Source of the DNA: Bacteroides thetaiotaomicron VPI-5482
GTDB taxonomy: Bacteria; Bacteroidota; Bacteroidia; Bacteroidales; Bacteroidaceae
Direction of reading: 5' to 3'
Assembly: GCF_000011065.1 (NCBI RefSeq)
Contig: NC_004663.1
Location: 5,642,001 to 5,706,000, forward strand
Length of the DNA stretch: 64,000 nucleotides
Shown here: piece after piece, positions 53,257 to 62,333 of the stretch
Layout of the letters: each line of letters begins with the position of its first letter
Numbering within the stretch: the first letter of the stretch is position 1
Made by a program: the position numbers and the translations under genes
Notes under the pieces: generated by a model
Seen by the model: only the letters and a program-made list of their open reading frames with translations
The model's database searches: none
Told to the model about the DNA's origin: nothing

Positions 53257-55899
53257 CTACTTATTAATGGTCTGTAGGATACGACATACCTTTCCATTCT
53301 TGTCCACGCCCTCGATAATGATATCTTCGGGAGCTGTGCTGTCCGGTGTATAGTATTCTATGGTCGCTTTGCCTTCGGCGTCTAACCGTAATTCCGGATT
53401 CCAGTAAACGGTACTCCGGAAGTCCGAACGCTGAGCGTTCTTTTTCTCGGGAGTATCATAGGTGGGGTGATAGAATTCTACGGACTCACTGTATCCCAGC
53501 GGCGTATAAGTGATAATTCCCTGCGCTGGTCTGGCCGGAAGATTTCTAGGGTCTTTCAGAGTGATGACAACGGCACCTCCGGAAGCACGGGGACCCAGTA
53601 TGACGGCATCTGCTCCTCGAAGCAGACTGATACTGGACATGTCACTGACTTGGATATCCTTCAAAATATCGGAAGCATCTTCATACACAATATCATCGAT
53701 AACAATGATTGCCGGTTCGGAATTGTTACGGATATGTATCTCACTTCCGTTCGTGATTGTAACGCTGGGTAGTCTGCTGGCTGCATCAAAAGCTGTCTGA
53801 CCGTATCCTTGCAGTCTGTCTTCTTCTACAGTATAGGTGTTGATACCTCCCGTATAGATACTTTTTGAACTCGGACGTTCCCGCTTCGCTGTAACTGTCA
53901 CTTCTTTCAGATTGTACACACGCATTCCCCCTTCCATATAATACTGGTCACGGGTATTCATCAGATAATCTTCCATAAAGGTAGTTGCTCCGTTAAAATA
54001 AGGGGCTTTATGCGTAGCGACCGGGTACTGGGGAGGATCCATTAGAATATCTACACCGGCAAATCCTTTCTTGGTGCGTGCCTGAACAAGGAATGTCGTG
54101 CTGTCTCTGAATGAGGTATTGACGATGAACTGGCCTTTCTCGTCTGTCTCGGTGGTGGCTATGATATTGTATTTGGGAGCCAGTACACAGATGGGACCTT
54201 TCTTTACGTTTGCTCCGAAGAATCCCATGATTCGTCCGCTGATGGTTTGTCCTTTTTCTATATAATTTGTGAAATTCAGCGAAGGAGTGCGGAGAACATT
54301 TTCCATTTTATGCCTGCGCCAACCATGTGTCATCATCAGATAGTCGATGGAACGGAGCGTCCGGGCGTCCTGATTTAGAAAATAGTATGCGGGGTCTTCC
54401 ACATATCCTTTCAGATCCGAAGTCAGCAGGAGATTGGACAGGATATTGTCGGCAAGAGAGTCGGGTTGAATACTTTTCCGGTCGGTGATGCTGACAGAGA
54501 AGGTTCCTTCTACCGGGTTACCTTCGTTGTCTTTGGCAGCGATCTGCAAAGATACCTTCTCTCTTTTTCCATACGTCGGTTGGTCTGCAGTGATTTGCCA
54601 TTGATTCGGCTTATGATCCGGAACGAAAATCAACCGTTCGCTAAGTGCATTTCCTTGTTCATCAATCAGCATGAAGTGAGTGATCCCTTCCGTAAACAGG
54701 CTGTCATTCATCTTTCCGAAAGTTCTTTTCGGATTGATGGGTTGTAAAATGGCCAGTTTGCCACGGGTATGTGCAAGCAGGAATAGTTTCTGAGGCCATT
54801 CGGTCGCTTCTGTCTTTTGGATTTCGTAGCGAATCTCCTGTTTATAGTGCGACATGGCGATGGAGATTCCTTTCGGTTCTATGGCAGGAAGGTCAAATCG
54901 CTTGGTAATACTGTCATTGGTTCTTACCGTAACATAATAAGTCTCATTGTTGACGGGATTCATTGTAAAGATACCCATACCGTTGTGTTCCGACCGGAAA
55001 TTGGTAAGCGTGTCTCCTTTGGAGTTGAACAAGAAACCTTCGACTTCTTTAGAAAAACCGTCTGCTCCCTGTGCTTTGAAAGCGACATTCTGATGGGGAA
55101 TGCTGAGTAGGGCACCGCCTTCGGGGAAAAACTTCACATCGAAATCATTGGTGAACACCGGCAGATGGAAAGTCCGTTTGTAGATATATTGCGGATCGTC
55201 AAATTCTACTTCTATTCTGCGCGCTGCCGGAGATTTTAAATCGGGCAGGGAAATGGAAATCCAGCCGTTTTCGTCCGTCTTTTTTTTGCCTTTGTTTTTT
55301 ATCTTACCATTCTCAAGGTATAGGTATTTGATCGTTGTATTTTCGAAAACAGCCTGTACGTTGCTTGTAAATTTGATTTTGGCAGTGTAATGTGTATCGT
55401 CTTCTTGCTGATACTCAATGCTCGAAACGATGGTATTGTCGATAGAGTTTCCTATCTTGATGTTGCGCGAAAAGAAAAAGTCGGGGTCTTCATTCAGCAT
55501 CCAGTTGCTGTACCCCCGCAGGTAGTAATCGCCTGCCGGAAGGGTGGCAGGGAGGGTGAAGGCGTTGTGGAATCCGAGAGAATCTCTGCGGATTTTCTTT
55601 CGTTCCACAATGGAGTCGGAACGGTTGATCAGTTCCGTAATGATAAAATTACTTTGTGAGTTGTCCTGATGGGTGGTGGCGTTCACCAGATAGCCTTTGA
55701 ACCATATCTTTTCTCCGGCTCCGTAGAAAGGCTTGTCCAGATGGAGGTACAACTTTTCTTTAGGAATTCTTTCCATCAGACTGAAGTTAGCTATAATCGT
55801 ATCTTGCATGGTCTGTGCAGATAGCGATGAGAAATATAGAAGGACTCCCAAGAGTACTGTAATACTTCTTTTACTTTGAAGAGTAGTGGTGTTTTTCAT
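53257..55899 (-). CDS. Exported MG2/TonB-plug-domain protein without a barrel
   Basis: 880 aa. A signal peptide (1-28, ending SLSAQ) is followed by an MG2-like macroglobulin domain (KLYLHLDKPFYGAGEKIWFK onward), further beta-sandwiches, a carboxypeptidase-regulatory-like segment (~560-630) and a TonB-receptor plug near 690-800 (VDPA-free form: FDAASRLPSVTI, IIVIDDIVYEDASDIL, GADAVILGPRASGGAVVITL). No 22-strand barrel follows; only ~80 residues remain. It is probably an outer-membrane or periplasmic partner protein. It is the last gene of a cluster with a permease, an ATPase and a DUF4836 lipoprotein. Confidence 0.82.
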   Translation of the reverse strand: MKNTTTLQSKRSITVLLGVLLYFSSLSAQTMQDTIIANFSLMERIPKEKLYLHLDKPFYGAGEKIWFKGYLVNATTHQDNSQSNFIITELINRSDSIVERKKIRRDSLGFHNAFTLPATLPAGDYYLRGYSNWMLNEDPDFFFSRNIKIGNSIDNTIVSSIEYQQEDDTHYTAKIKFTSNVQAVFENTTIKYLYLENGKIKNKGKKKTDENGWISISLPDLKSPAARRIEVEFDDPQYIYKRTFHLPVFTNDFDVKFFPEGGALLSIPHQNVAFKAQGADGFSKEVEGFLFNSKGDTLTNFRSEHNGMGIFTMNPVNNETYYVTVRTNDSITKRFDLPAIEPKGISIAMSHYKQEIRYEIQKTEATEWPQKLFLLAHTRGKLAILQPINPKRTFGKMNDSLFTEGITHFMLIDEQGNALSERLIFVPDHKPNQWQITADQPTYGKREKVSLQIAAKDNEGNPVEGTFSVSITDRKSIQPDSLADNILSNLLLTSDLKGYVEDPAYYFLNQDARTLRSIDYLMMTHGWRRHKMENVLRTPSLNFTNYIEKGQTISGRIMGFFGANVKKGPICVLAPKYNIIATTETDEKGQFIVNTSFRDSTTFLVQARTKKGFAGVDILMDPPQYPVATHKAPYFNGATTFMEDYLMNTRDQYYMEGGMRVYNLKEVTVTAKRERPSSKSIYTGGINTYTVEEDRLQGYGQTAFDAASRLPSVTITNGSEIHIRNNSEPAIIVIDDIVYEDASDILKDIQVSDMSSISLLRGADAVILGPRASGGAVVITLKDPRNLPARPAQGIITYTPLGYSESVEFYHPTYDTPEKKNAQRSDFRSTVYWNPELRLDAEGKATIEYYTPDSTAPEDIIIEGVDKNGKVCRILQTINK

Positions 55900-55910
55900 A
55901 TATTGTGTTT

Positions 55911-57116
55911 TTAATTTTTATGCATCCAGATAGAAAGAACTTTTCGCTTCACAGCCAGTATATTAATGACTGATACGATGAGGAATAAAAGAATACCCAT
56001 ACTGACAGCTGCCCATAACGAACCGGTTTCCAGTTGCGGGAAGAGGAGTCTGATACTCTCTATGTAATAGCTGCGCAGCCAGCATACCAATCCGACAGAT
56101 AAAATCAGTACGATGATGTTCAGTCCTACGGTCAGTATCTGATAAGGCAGCGCCACTCTGTTGGGGCTGTAGCCTATCAGAAGCAGGCTTTCGAGCTTGG
56201 TTGTATTCTTTTGGAGCAGTAAGAATATGCTGAGCATCAGGATATAGAATGACAGGATACTGATGAATAAACCTACTCCCAGCACAATACCTACGATAAG
56301 GCGAAGGAAATAAGTAGTCTTTCCGGCATCCAGTTTCCCGTCTTCCGTCTCGTAGCCTTTCTTTTGAAAGTAGCTGGCAATCGAAGAGTCGGCGGGATTG
56401 CTGACCTCGATGATCAGTCGGGCAGGTTGTGCCTCCGCGTCAGGGGCGAAGTTCTTGTTGGCCCAGTTCATGAAAGACTGCGGAACGAGAATCGTATTCA
56501 GACGGTTGGAAAAACCGACGATGTTTCCCTTGTATTGTTCTACCCGTCCGTTGCCCCGCATCATGATGTCCATCTGAATAAGTCCCATCAGTCCTTCTGA
56601 CAACTTAGGCAGACTGCGGCTTTGAGCGAAACCGAAGTTATACAGATTCAGATAATTGCGTGGGATGATGATGGGAATGGTATGTGTTTCTTCGTCGAAG
56701 TGCCATTTATCGAGTTTGATATCTACAAATTCATCGGGAACTGACTCGAAGAACATATCCGTAGAGAGATGAATACCCGCTTCCTGCATTCCCAATCCTG
56801 CCGAAACTTTGAATTGAGAAGGGGTGAAAGCTCCTATCGTTTTGGTAAACGACTGTTTTTTCAGATCGGCGATGTCATCGGGAGAGAACGTATTGCTTTT
56901 TCCGGCAAAAGACCCGAGCGTACTGATTTTCTTGGTTGCTATGATGAAGTCTTTTTTCATAAAGCTGTCTCCTTCGGTGAATACGGGAATGACATCTTTG
57001 TAAAACTGTACGCTGAGCAATACAATCATCATGCCGAACAAGTTGGCTAAAAAGAAACCGGCTAACTGACCGATACTGATATGTTGGCGGAGAAGTTTCC
57101 AGACAAGGGTATTCAT
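55911..57116 (-). CDS. ABC-transporter permease of FtsX/MacB-like topology
   Basis: 401 aa. One membrane helix near residues 20-40 precedes a ~220-residue periplasmic domain, then three membrane helices (~270-300, 325-350, 370-395), the classic FtsX/MacB/LolC layout. It lies between its probable ATPase (57162-57815) and the MG2/plug protein gene, 11 bases from the latter. It likely performs mechanotransmission or lipoprotein/envelope work rather than small-molecule transport. Confidence 0.8.
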   Translation of the reverse strand: MNTLVWKLLRQHISIGQLAGFFLANLFGMMIVLLSVQFYKDVIPVFTEGDSFMKKDFIIATKKISTLGSFAGKSNTFSPDDIADLKKQSFTKTIGAFTPSQFKVSAGLGMQEAGIHLSTDMFFESVPDEFVDIKLDKWHFDEETHTIPIIIPRNYLNLYNFGFAQSRSLPKLSEGLMGLIQMDIMMRGNGRVEQYKGNIVGFSNRLNTILVPQSFMNWANKNFAPDAEAQPARLIIEVSNPADSSIASYFQKKGYETEDGKLDAGKTTYFLRLIVGIVLGVGLFISILSFYILMLSIFLLLQKNTTKLESLLLIGYSPNRVALPYQILTVGLNIIVLILSVGLVCWLRSYYIESIRLLFPQLETGSLWAAVSMGILLFLIVSVINILAVKRKVLSIWMHKN

Positions 57117-57161
57117 TATTTTGTATTTTTATATTTTTAGGCGCGAATGACGCAGATTCTA

Positions 57162-57815
57162 TTATAGTTGAAGCACCTTCTTGTATGGCAGTTCGATATG
57201 TTTGCCAATGGACGTGGCGATGACTCCGGCACCTTGTTTTCCGGCTTCGTCAATGATGATTTCTCCCATGATGCGGCTGTTCTCATCATCCAAATGGCTG
57301 ATAGGCTCATCCAGAAACAGGAAGTCGAACGGCTGGCAGAATGCACGGATAAAAGCGACCCGTTGTTGTTGGCCGAAAGAAAGTTTTCCGGCTTTCACGT
57401 TCAGTTTATCTGAGATACCCAGCTTCTCGAATAATGAAAGAATCTCTTTTTTCTTCTTGTGTCCGGTAAGGTTATTCTTCAGTTGTACGTTTTCTATCGC
57501 TGTAAGTTCGGTGAAGATACGCAAGTCTTGAAAAAGCATACTCAGTGAATGCTTTCTCAGGTCTACCCATTGCTTCACGGAATATGCTTTGATATTGGTT
57601 TCATCGAAATTGATAATTCCTTGATAATCGTTGCGATAGCCGTAAAGATAGCTGCACAACGATGATTTTCCGGTGCCTGAGGCGGCTTCTATCAGATACA
57701 TTTCTCCTTTCCGGAAGATAAGGTCCTGATGCCATACATCAGAGGTCACCGAATTACGGTCAGCAAACACTTGGGGAAGTGTTTGCTGTAAGTGAATACT
57801 ATTCATGCCGTTCAT
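57162..57815 (-). CDS. ABC ATPase partner of the FtsX-like permease, with atypical motifs
   Basis: 217 aa from the ATG at 57815, the first usable start after the stop of the DUF4836 gene. Walker A reads AASGTGKSS (first Gly replaced by Ala), the signature is LSFGQQQRVAF (second Gly of LSGGQ replaced by Phe) and Walker B LFLDEPISHLD is normal. The fold group is LolD/MacB/FtsE-like. The core P-loop Lys/Ser are kept, so activity is likely. Confidence 0.88.
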   Translation of the reverse strand: MNGMNSIHLQQTLPQVFADRNSVTSDVWHQDLIFRKGEMYLIEAASGTGKSSLCSYLYGYRNDYQGIINFDETNIKAYSVKQWVDLRKHSLSMLFQDLRIFTELTAIENVQLKNNLTGHKKKKEILSLFEKLGISDKLNVKAGKLSFGQQQRVAFIRAFCQPFDFLFLDEPISHLDDENSRIMGEIIIDEAGKQGAGVIATSIGKHIELPYKKVLQL

Positions 57816-57822
57816 TGACGAA

Positions 57823-59376
57823 TTACATGCCGGCGAATTGCTTGGCAAAATCTACGATTTGTTTGAGGGCATTGACATCTTTGTCTTTCAGGCAAAGGTC
57901 TGTTTCGCTTGTTTCTCCTTCCGAACTAACGGATAAATAAGAAACTTTGGAAGCGAGATCAGAATAAGTCTTGAACTCCTTGCCTCCGAAGCCTACCAGC
58001 ATCTTTACGACCGGTAAATCCAGTATGGCTTCTGCATTGATGGCCATAAATACGGTCTTGCCTTTCATGTCTGCTGCGTAAGGAGCGTCTTTGATCGATT
58101 TGTCAACCGTTTTGCCAATGCTCTTGTAGAGCAGTTCGTCATTGGTAGCATACATCTGTTTGTCCTTGATGCCGAAAAATATATTCATGCCTCTTGTTTT
58201 GTAGACATACTCGTCTTTGCCCAGTTCCATGATGTCTTCTCCTTTTCTCATGCCCAGTGACTGCTTGTTCTTGTAAAGAGCTTCAAGAGCATTCCCATTC
58301 TTTACATCAGCATAAGCAAGAAAAGTAGGGGCACTGTTCATGGTTACATTGATCAGCCCGGCAGAGATATCGCCGTTGAATGAACTGAACAGTTCTTTTA
58401 CTTCATCCGCTTTGGCGATAGACACAGTGCTGCGGAATTCTTTATTCTCACTCAACAGATTGTAAAGTCCGTCTCCTTTTACGCCCATATTGATGAACAT
58501 CAGCGTAGATGCCGGAAAGTATTTCACGAATGTGCCGTTTGTCTTTCCAAATGATTCCATTTGTTTTTTCAGAAGCGCTTTGACGGCGTCGTTCTCCGTG
58601 TAGTTTTCTGTTTTAAGGGCGATCTTGCCTTTTTCGAAGTTCAGTCCGCCTAGGATGGTAATGTCTTCCGGTTTGATTTCAGAAGGAAGTCCCATGCTGA
58701 TCTGGCTTCTGTAAGTAGAAGGGATTGCTGACATGGAGGCGAAGAAGTTGATATCACTCTTTTGCTTGGCTATTTTCTGGAAGGCTCCGGATTTCGCAAT
58801 GCTGTTGTCGGCAGTCTGTTTCATTAGTTTGGTGATGGCTTCTTTGGCTGCTTCTGTCTGAGAAGTTCTGCTGGCAGAGATAATGATTGCAGTGGTTTCA
58901 TTGAAAGCAAGCAAGTTTCCGTTCAGGGTAGTGAAGCTATATCCGTCCGCTTCGCTGACCGGCTGGCAGATTTGTTCTTTTGCCATCACATCGAGGGAAG
59001 CGTGCAAATCGTCTTCATTGCTGACTTTGGCAACGAATGCACCACCGGAAATTTGGGGAGAGCTAAAGATATAGATCGGTGCTTCCGGATCCAGACCGGA
59101 TGCTCCCGGATTGTTGATCACCTTCTCCAACTGTTGGAAAGTGGCAGCATTCATCCCGCTTTTCATTGCTTCCAGCAGTTTCTGTTTAGCAGCTTCATTT
59201 TCTTTGTCGTTCATTCCGGCTTTGTTGGCCAGTGATTTCAAATCAATAGAGGCAACAGCCGTAGCGTCTGCCGGTATTACGTTCGTATATTCCGTTTGTT
59301 TGGAACATGCTGCCAGAAACACAATCAGTACTGCCAGTACCGAGAGCCGTGAGATCATTTTCTTTGCCATACTCAT
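57823..59376 (-). CDS. DUF4836-type lipoprotein
   Basis: 517 aa, lipobox LAAC (Cys24 from the ATG at 59376; an internal ATG at 59370 is equally good). The start NVIPADATAVASIDLKSLA and the alternating structure fit DUF4836, a Bacteroidetes family of unknown function. It is the first gene of a cluster with an ATPase, permease and MG2/plug protein, starting 15 bases after rsmE. Confidence 0.72.
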   Translation of the reverse strand: MSMAKKMISRLSVLAVLIVFLAACSKQTEYTNVIPADATAVASIDLKSLANKAGMNDKENEAAKQKLLEAMKSGMNAATFQQLEKVINNPGASGLDPEAPIYIFSSPQISGGAFVAKVSNEDDLHASLDVMAKEQICQPVSEADGYSFTTLNGNLLAFNETTAIIISASRTSQTEAAKEAITKLMKQTADNSIAKSGAFQKIAKQKSDINFFASMSAIPSTYRSQISMGLPSEIKPEDITILGGLNFEKGKIALKTENYTENDAVKALLKKQMESFGKTNGTFVKYFPASTLMFINMGVKGDGLYNLLSENKEFRSTVSIAKADEVKELFSSFNGDISAGLINVTMNSAPTFLAYADVKNGNALEALYKNKQSLGMRKGEDIMELGKDEYVYKTRGMNIFFGIKDKQMYATNDELLYKSIGKTVDKSIKDAPYAADMKGKTVFMAINAEAILDLPVVKMLVGFGGKEFKTYSDLASKVSYLSVSSEGETSETDLCLKDKDVNALKQIVDFAKQFAGM

Positions 59377-59391
59377 ACTATTTAAAAGTTA

Positions 59392-60090
59392 TTATTGGTT
59401 CAATAAGTTCATTGTGTGGCAAGCCACGAGTGCCGCTGTCTCTGTCCGAAGCCGTGATTTACCCAAGCTGATGGGAGTGAATCCGCATTCGATGGCTTTC
59501 TTCACTTCCTCTTCGCTGAAGTCTCCTTCGGGACCGATCAGAACGAGAGCATCTTCTCCTGCTTTCAGTACATTTTTCAGCTGAGGCTTTTCGCCTTCGT
59601 AACAGTGAGCAATAAATTTCTGACCTTGAAACTCTTGTGCAATGAACTTGTCGAAGTCCGTCATTTCGTTGAGTTTCGGCAGGCGAGCCTTAAGAGATTG
59701 CTTGATGGCTGATATCAGAATCTTTTCGATCCGTTCGGTTTTAATCACCTTGCGTTCGGAAAAACGGCAGTTGAGAAAAGTCAGTTCGTCAAATCCGATT
59801 TCCGTAGCTTTCTCGGCAAGCCATTCATTGCGGTCCATATTTTTGGTCGGCGCCATGGCAATGTGCAGATGACACGGCCAGAGCGGTTCCTGAAAGATTG
59901 TTTCTTTGATGGCTACAAGGCAACGCTTGTTGGTTGCAACCGTGATTTCTGCTTTATAGAAATGTCCCTTACCGTCCGTAAGAGTGATTTCGTCTCCGAT
60001 ACCCAACCGCAGGACGCGGGTACAATGTTGTGCTTCCTCTTCCGGAAGTTCGTAGTTTTTCTGTATATCGGGAGTATAAAATACGTGCAT
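59392..60090 (-). CDS. rsmE: 16S rRNA (uracil-1498-N3)-methyltransferase
   Basis: 232 aa of SPOUT type. It has an N-terminal PUA-like domain (EEAQHCTRVLRLGIGDEITL, TDGKGHFY) and a knotted SAM domain with LIGPEGDFSEEEVKKA and SLGKSRLRTETAAL. It is encoded 6 bases after the bifunctional nuclease gene. Confidence 0.96.
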   Translation of the reverse strand: MHVFYTPDIQKNYELPEEEAQHCTRVLRLGIGDEITLTDGKGHFYKAEITVATNKRCLVAIKETIFQEPLWPCHLHIAMAPTKNMDRNEWLAEKATEIGFDELTFLNCRFSERKVIKTERIEKILISAIKQSLKARLPKLNEMTDFDKFIAQEFQGQKFIAHCYEGEKPQLKNVLKAGEDALVLIGPEGDFSEEEVKKAIECGFTPISLGKSRLRTETAALVACHTMNLLNQ

Positions 60091-60096
60091 AATTGG

Positions 60097-60693
60097 TTAG
60101 TGGTTTTGATTTCTTGAATTGATCCGGTCGCGTATCTTGGCAGCCAGTTCGTAATTCTCGTCTTTGATTGCTTGATCCAATGCTTCTTCGAGTGACATTG
60201 AAGTAACGTTGCGAGGCAGATCCCGCTTCTTTTCGTCTTCCGCTTCTTCATCAGACTCTTCAGGATGTCTTCTTTCCTCGTTCGATATCCGAAGGCATTC
60301 CTGTTCCAGAATGGATTCATAAATGAGGATCGGACATTCAGCACGGATTGCCATACCGACAGCATCCGAGGTACGTGTATCGATACGTATAATTTCTTCG
60401 TCTTTTTTAAGGTAAATGTAGGAATAGAAAATACCGTCCTTCGCCTTGTAGATCAATACGCGGAGCAAACTAGCTCCTAATACGCCGATAATGGTCATGA
60501 ACAGGTCGTGTGTCAGAGGGCGGGGAGTTTTGACCCCCTTCATATACAGGGCGGTTGCCTGAGCTTCAGCGGGACCTATGATGATAGGCAGTTGCCGTTC
60601 ACCGTTCACTTCACCCAACAGTAGGGCAAAAGCGCCTACTTGCGCTTGGCTATTTGTGATATTTAAAACTTGTAATTCTACTTTTTTGTCCAT
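60097..60693 (-). CDS. Bifunctional nuclease-family protein (DUF151) with UVR motif
   Basis: 198 aa. The DUF151 domain (residues ~1-140; LPIIIGPAEAQATALYMKG, RIDTRTSDAVGMAIRAECPI) is followed by an acidic linker and a C-terminal UVR-like helix pair (SLEEALDQAIKDENYELAAK IRDRI), as in UvrB/UvrC contacts. Plant and bacterial relatives are described as DNase/RNase. It is encoded 13 bases after the nucleoside permease gene. Confidence 0.92.
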   Translation of the reverse strand: MDKKVELQVLNITNSQAQVGAFALLLGEVNGERQLPIIIGPAEAQATALYMKGVKTPRPLTHDLFMTIIGVLGASLLRVLIYKAKDGIFYSYIYLKKDEEIIRIDTRTSDAVGMAIRAECPILIYESILEQECLRISNEERRHPEESDEEAEDEKKRDLPRNVTSMSLEEALDQAIKDENYELAAKIRDRINSRNQNH

Positions 60694-60706
60694 TGTTCTT
60701 TTTTAC

Positions 60707-61957
60707 TTAATTTACTTTATTCTCTCGTTGGTGTTTGTACTTGAATACCAGAGCAAACAGGATGCCGATCACCAGTGCATACGCCGCAAAGATAAACCAG
60801 ATGTCCGGCCATTCACGGCTCACTAGTTTGCCATCAGCATATACTGAGAATGCGTCTACGACAGCACCGCTGGCATATCCTCCGATGATGGCACCCAACC
60901 CGTTGGTCATCATAAAGAACAACCCCTGGGCACTGGCACGGATGGAGGAACTGGTTTCTTGTTCAACAAACAACGAACCTGAAATGTTGAAGAAGTCGAA
61001 CGCCATACCATACACGATCATGGAAAGAATCAGCATCCACAGACCGGAACCCGGATCTCCGAAGCCAAACAGCCCGAACCGGAATACCCAGGCGAACATA
61101 CTGATCAGCATCACTTGCTTGATGCCGAAATGTCTCAGGAAGAATGGTATAGCGAGAATAAATAATGTTTCAGACATTTGAGAAATAGACAGCAGGATCA
61201 CCGAATGTTTTACTCCGAAAGAATCTGCAAACTCCGGAATACTGGCGAAGCTCCCGAGGAAAAGGTCACCATACGTGTTGGTGATCTGCAATGCTGCTCC
61301 TAAAAGCATGGAGAACAGGAAGAAAATAGCCATTTTCTTTCTTTTGAATAATACGAATGCATCCAGTCCGAAGGAAGAAAGTAATGTTTTCTTTTCTGTC
61401 TTGGCCGGTTTGCATGCCGGCAGGGTGAAAGAGTATAAACCCAGCAAGAGTGCGGATGCACCGCCTACATAAAGTTGTGCGCTGGAATTCTTGAATCCGG
61501 TAAGGTCTACTGCCCACATGGCGCAGATAAAACCAATCGTTCCCCATACACGGATAGGAGGGAAGTCCTTGATCAGGTCGCATTTATATTGTTCCAGTGC
61601 ATTGTATGAAACGGTATTGGCCAGTGACAGGGTAGGCATATATACCAATAAATTGAGTAGCATAGCCCAATACATCTGGTCATAATTCGTAACGGTAGAG
61701 GCATAGAAAAGACAAGCTGCCCCTGCGATGTGGCAAAGTCCGTATAAACGTTCGGCATTGAACCATTTATCGGCGATAATACCAATGATGCCGGGCATGA
61801 CTAAAGAGGCAATACCCATGGTGGCGAAGATGGCACCGATCTGTCCTCCTTCGAAGTGGAGTTCTCTGCCCATGTAACCCCCTAGTGAAATTAACCATGA
61901 CCCCCATACAAAGAATTGCAGGAAGTTCATAATGATCAAACGAACTTTTATACTCAT
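60707..61957 (-). CDS. Nucleoside permease of the NupG-type MFS
   Basis: 416 aa with 12 membrane helices. The N-terminus (LIIMNFLQFFVWGSWLISLG GYMG) and FFMMTNGLGAIIGGYASG match the nucleoside:H+ symporter group. It takes nucleosides across the inner membrane. First gene of a run with the nuclease and rsmE genes; promoter at 62002-62009. Confidence 0.9.
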   Translation of the reverse strand: MSIKVRLIIMNFLQFFVWGSWLISLGGYMGRELHFEGGQIGAIFATMGIASLVMPGIIGIIADKWFNAERLYGLCHIAGAACLFYASTVTNYDQMYWAMLLNLLVYMPTLSLANTVSYNALEQYKCDLIKDFPPIRVWGTIGFICAMWAVDLTGFKNSSAQLYVGGASALLLGLYSFTLPACKPAKTEKKTLLSSFGLDAFVLFKRKKMAIFFLFSMLLGAALQITNTYGDLFLGSFASIPEFADSFGVKHSVILLSISQMSETLFILAIPFFLRHFGIKQVMLISMFAWVFRFGLFGFGDPGSGLWMLILSMIVYGMAFDFFNISGSLFVEQETSSSIRASAQGLFFMMTNGLGAIIGGYASGAVVDAFSVYADGKLVSREWPDIWFIFAAYALVIGILFALVFKYKHQRENKVN

Positions 61958-62001
61958 GACTTTTCTAATTTGTGTTTCTCTTTTTACGTTAATAATAGAT
62001 G

Positions 62002-62009
62002 CAAATATA
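62002..62009 (-). promoter_or_regulatory. Promoter -7 element of the nucleoside permease operon
   Basis: TATATTTG on the minus strand, an exact match, 45 bases before the ATG at 61957. Confidence 0.65.
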
Positions 62010-62116
62010 ATATTTTCGTTGATTGGGTGGACAAGTTAATCGATAAAAAGGGGATAAAAAAGCCATAAATGCGAAGAATAGTGAAGAATTACTGTTAAAA
62101 AGAGGGTGGATAGGCA

Positions 62117-62150
62117 TATAAAAAAAGAAGGCTATCTATCCCAGACAGCC
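62117..62150 (-). terminator. Intrinsic terminator downstream of the RlmI-like gene
   Basis: On the minus strand GGCTGTCT-GGGAT-AGATAGCC is followed by TTCTTTTTTT. Confidence 0.75.
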
Positions 62151-62187
62151 AATCTTTATTAACCTTAAATCTAATACCATGAAAAAC
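62117..62187 (-). ncRNA. Candidate short RNA ending at the terminator
   Basis: A -7 element TATATTTG (62201-62194, minus) with a weak TATG 20 bases upstream lies about 45 bases before the terminator hairpin. This would give an RNA of about 60-70 bases with a 3' stem and U-tract. No known family is recognised. The alternative is a plain terminator for the RlmI-like gene. Confidence 0.3.
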
Positions 62188-62333
62188 ACAGTGCAAATAT
62201 AAAGGGTTTTATGTTATAGAACATAATGATTTGCCGAAAAACTTCTATTTGTTAACTCTAATTAACTTTGAAACTATTATTTTTCTTTTATTCACCCCTT
62301 GTTTATGCAAGTTCATGGTGTTTATGACATATA

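Larger units (their letters stand above)
61958..62333. other. Intergenic region with two promoters and a terminator
   Basis: No protein gene is supported. It holds the nupG-type promoter, a minus-strand hairpin terminator (62117-62150) and a second minus-strand -7 element (62194-62201) upstream of that terminator. Confidence 0.6.

Noticed and set aside
62181..62204. Seven-codon plus-strand reading frame (MKNTVQI) as a leader peptide
   Set aside because: The same bases hold the minus-strand -7 element, and no plus-strand gene lies downstream.
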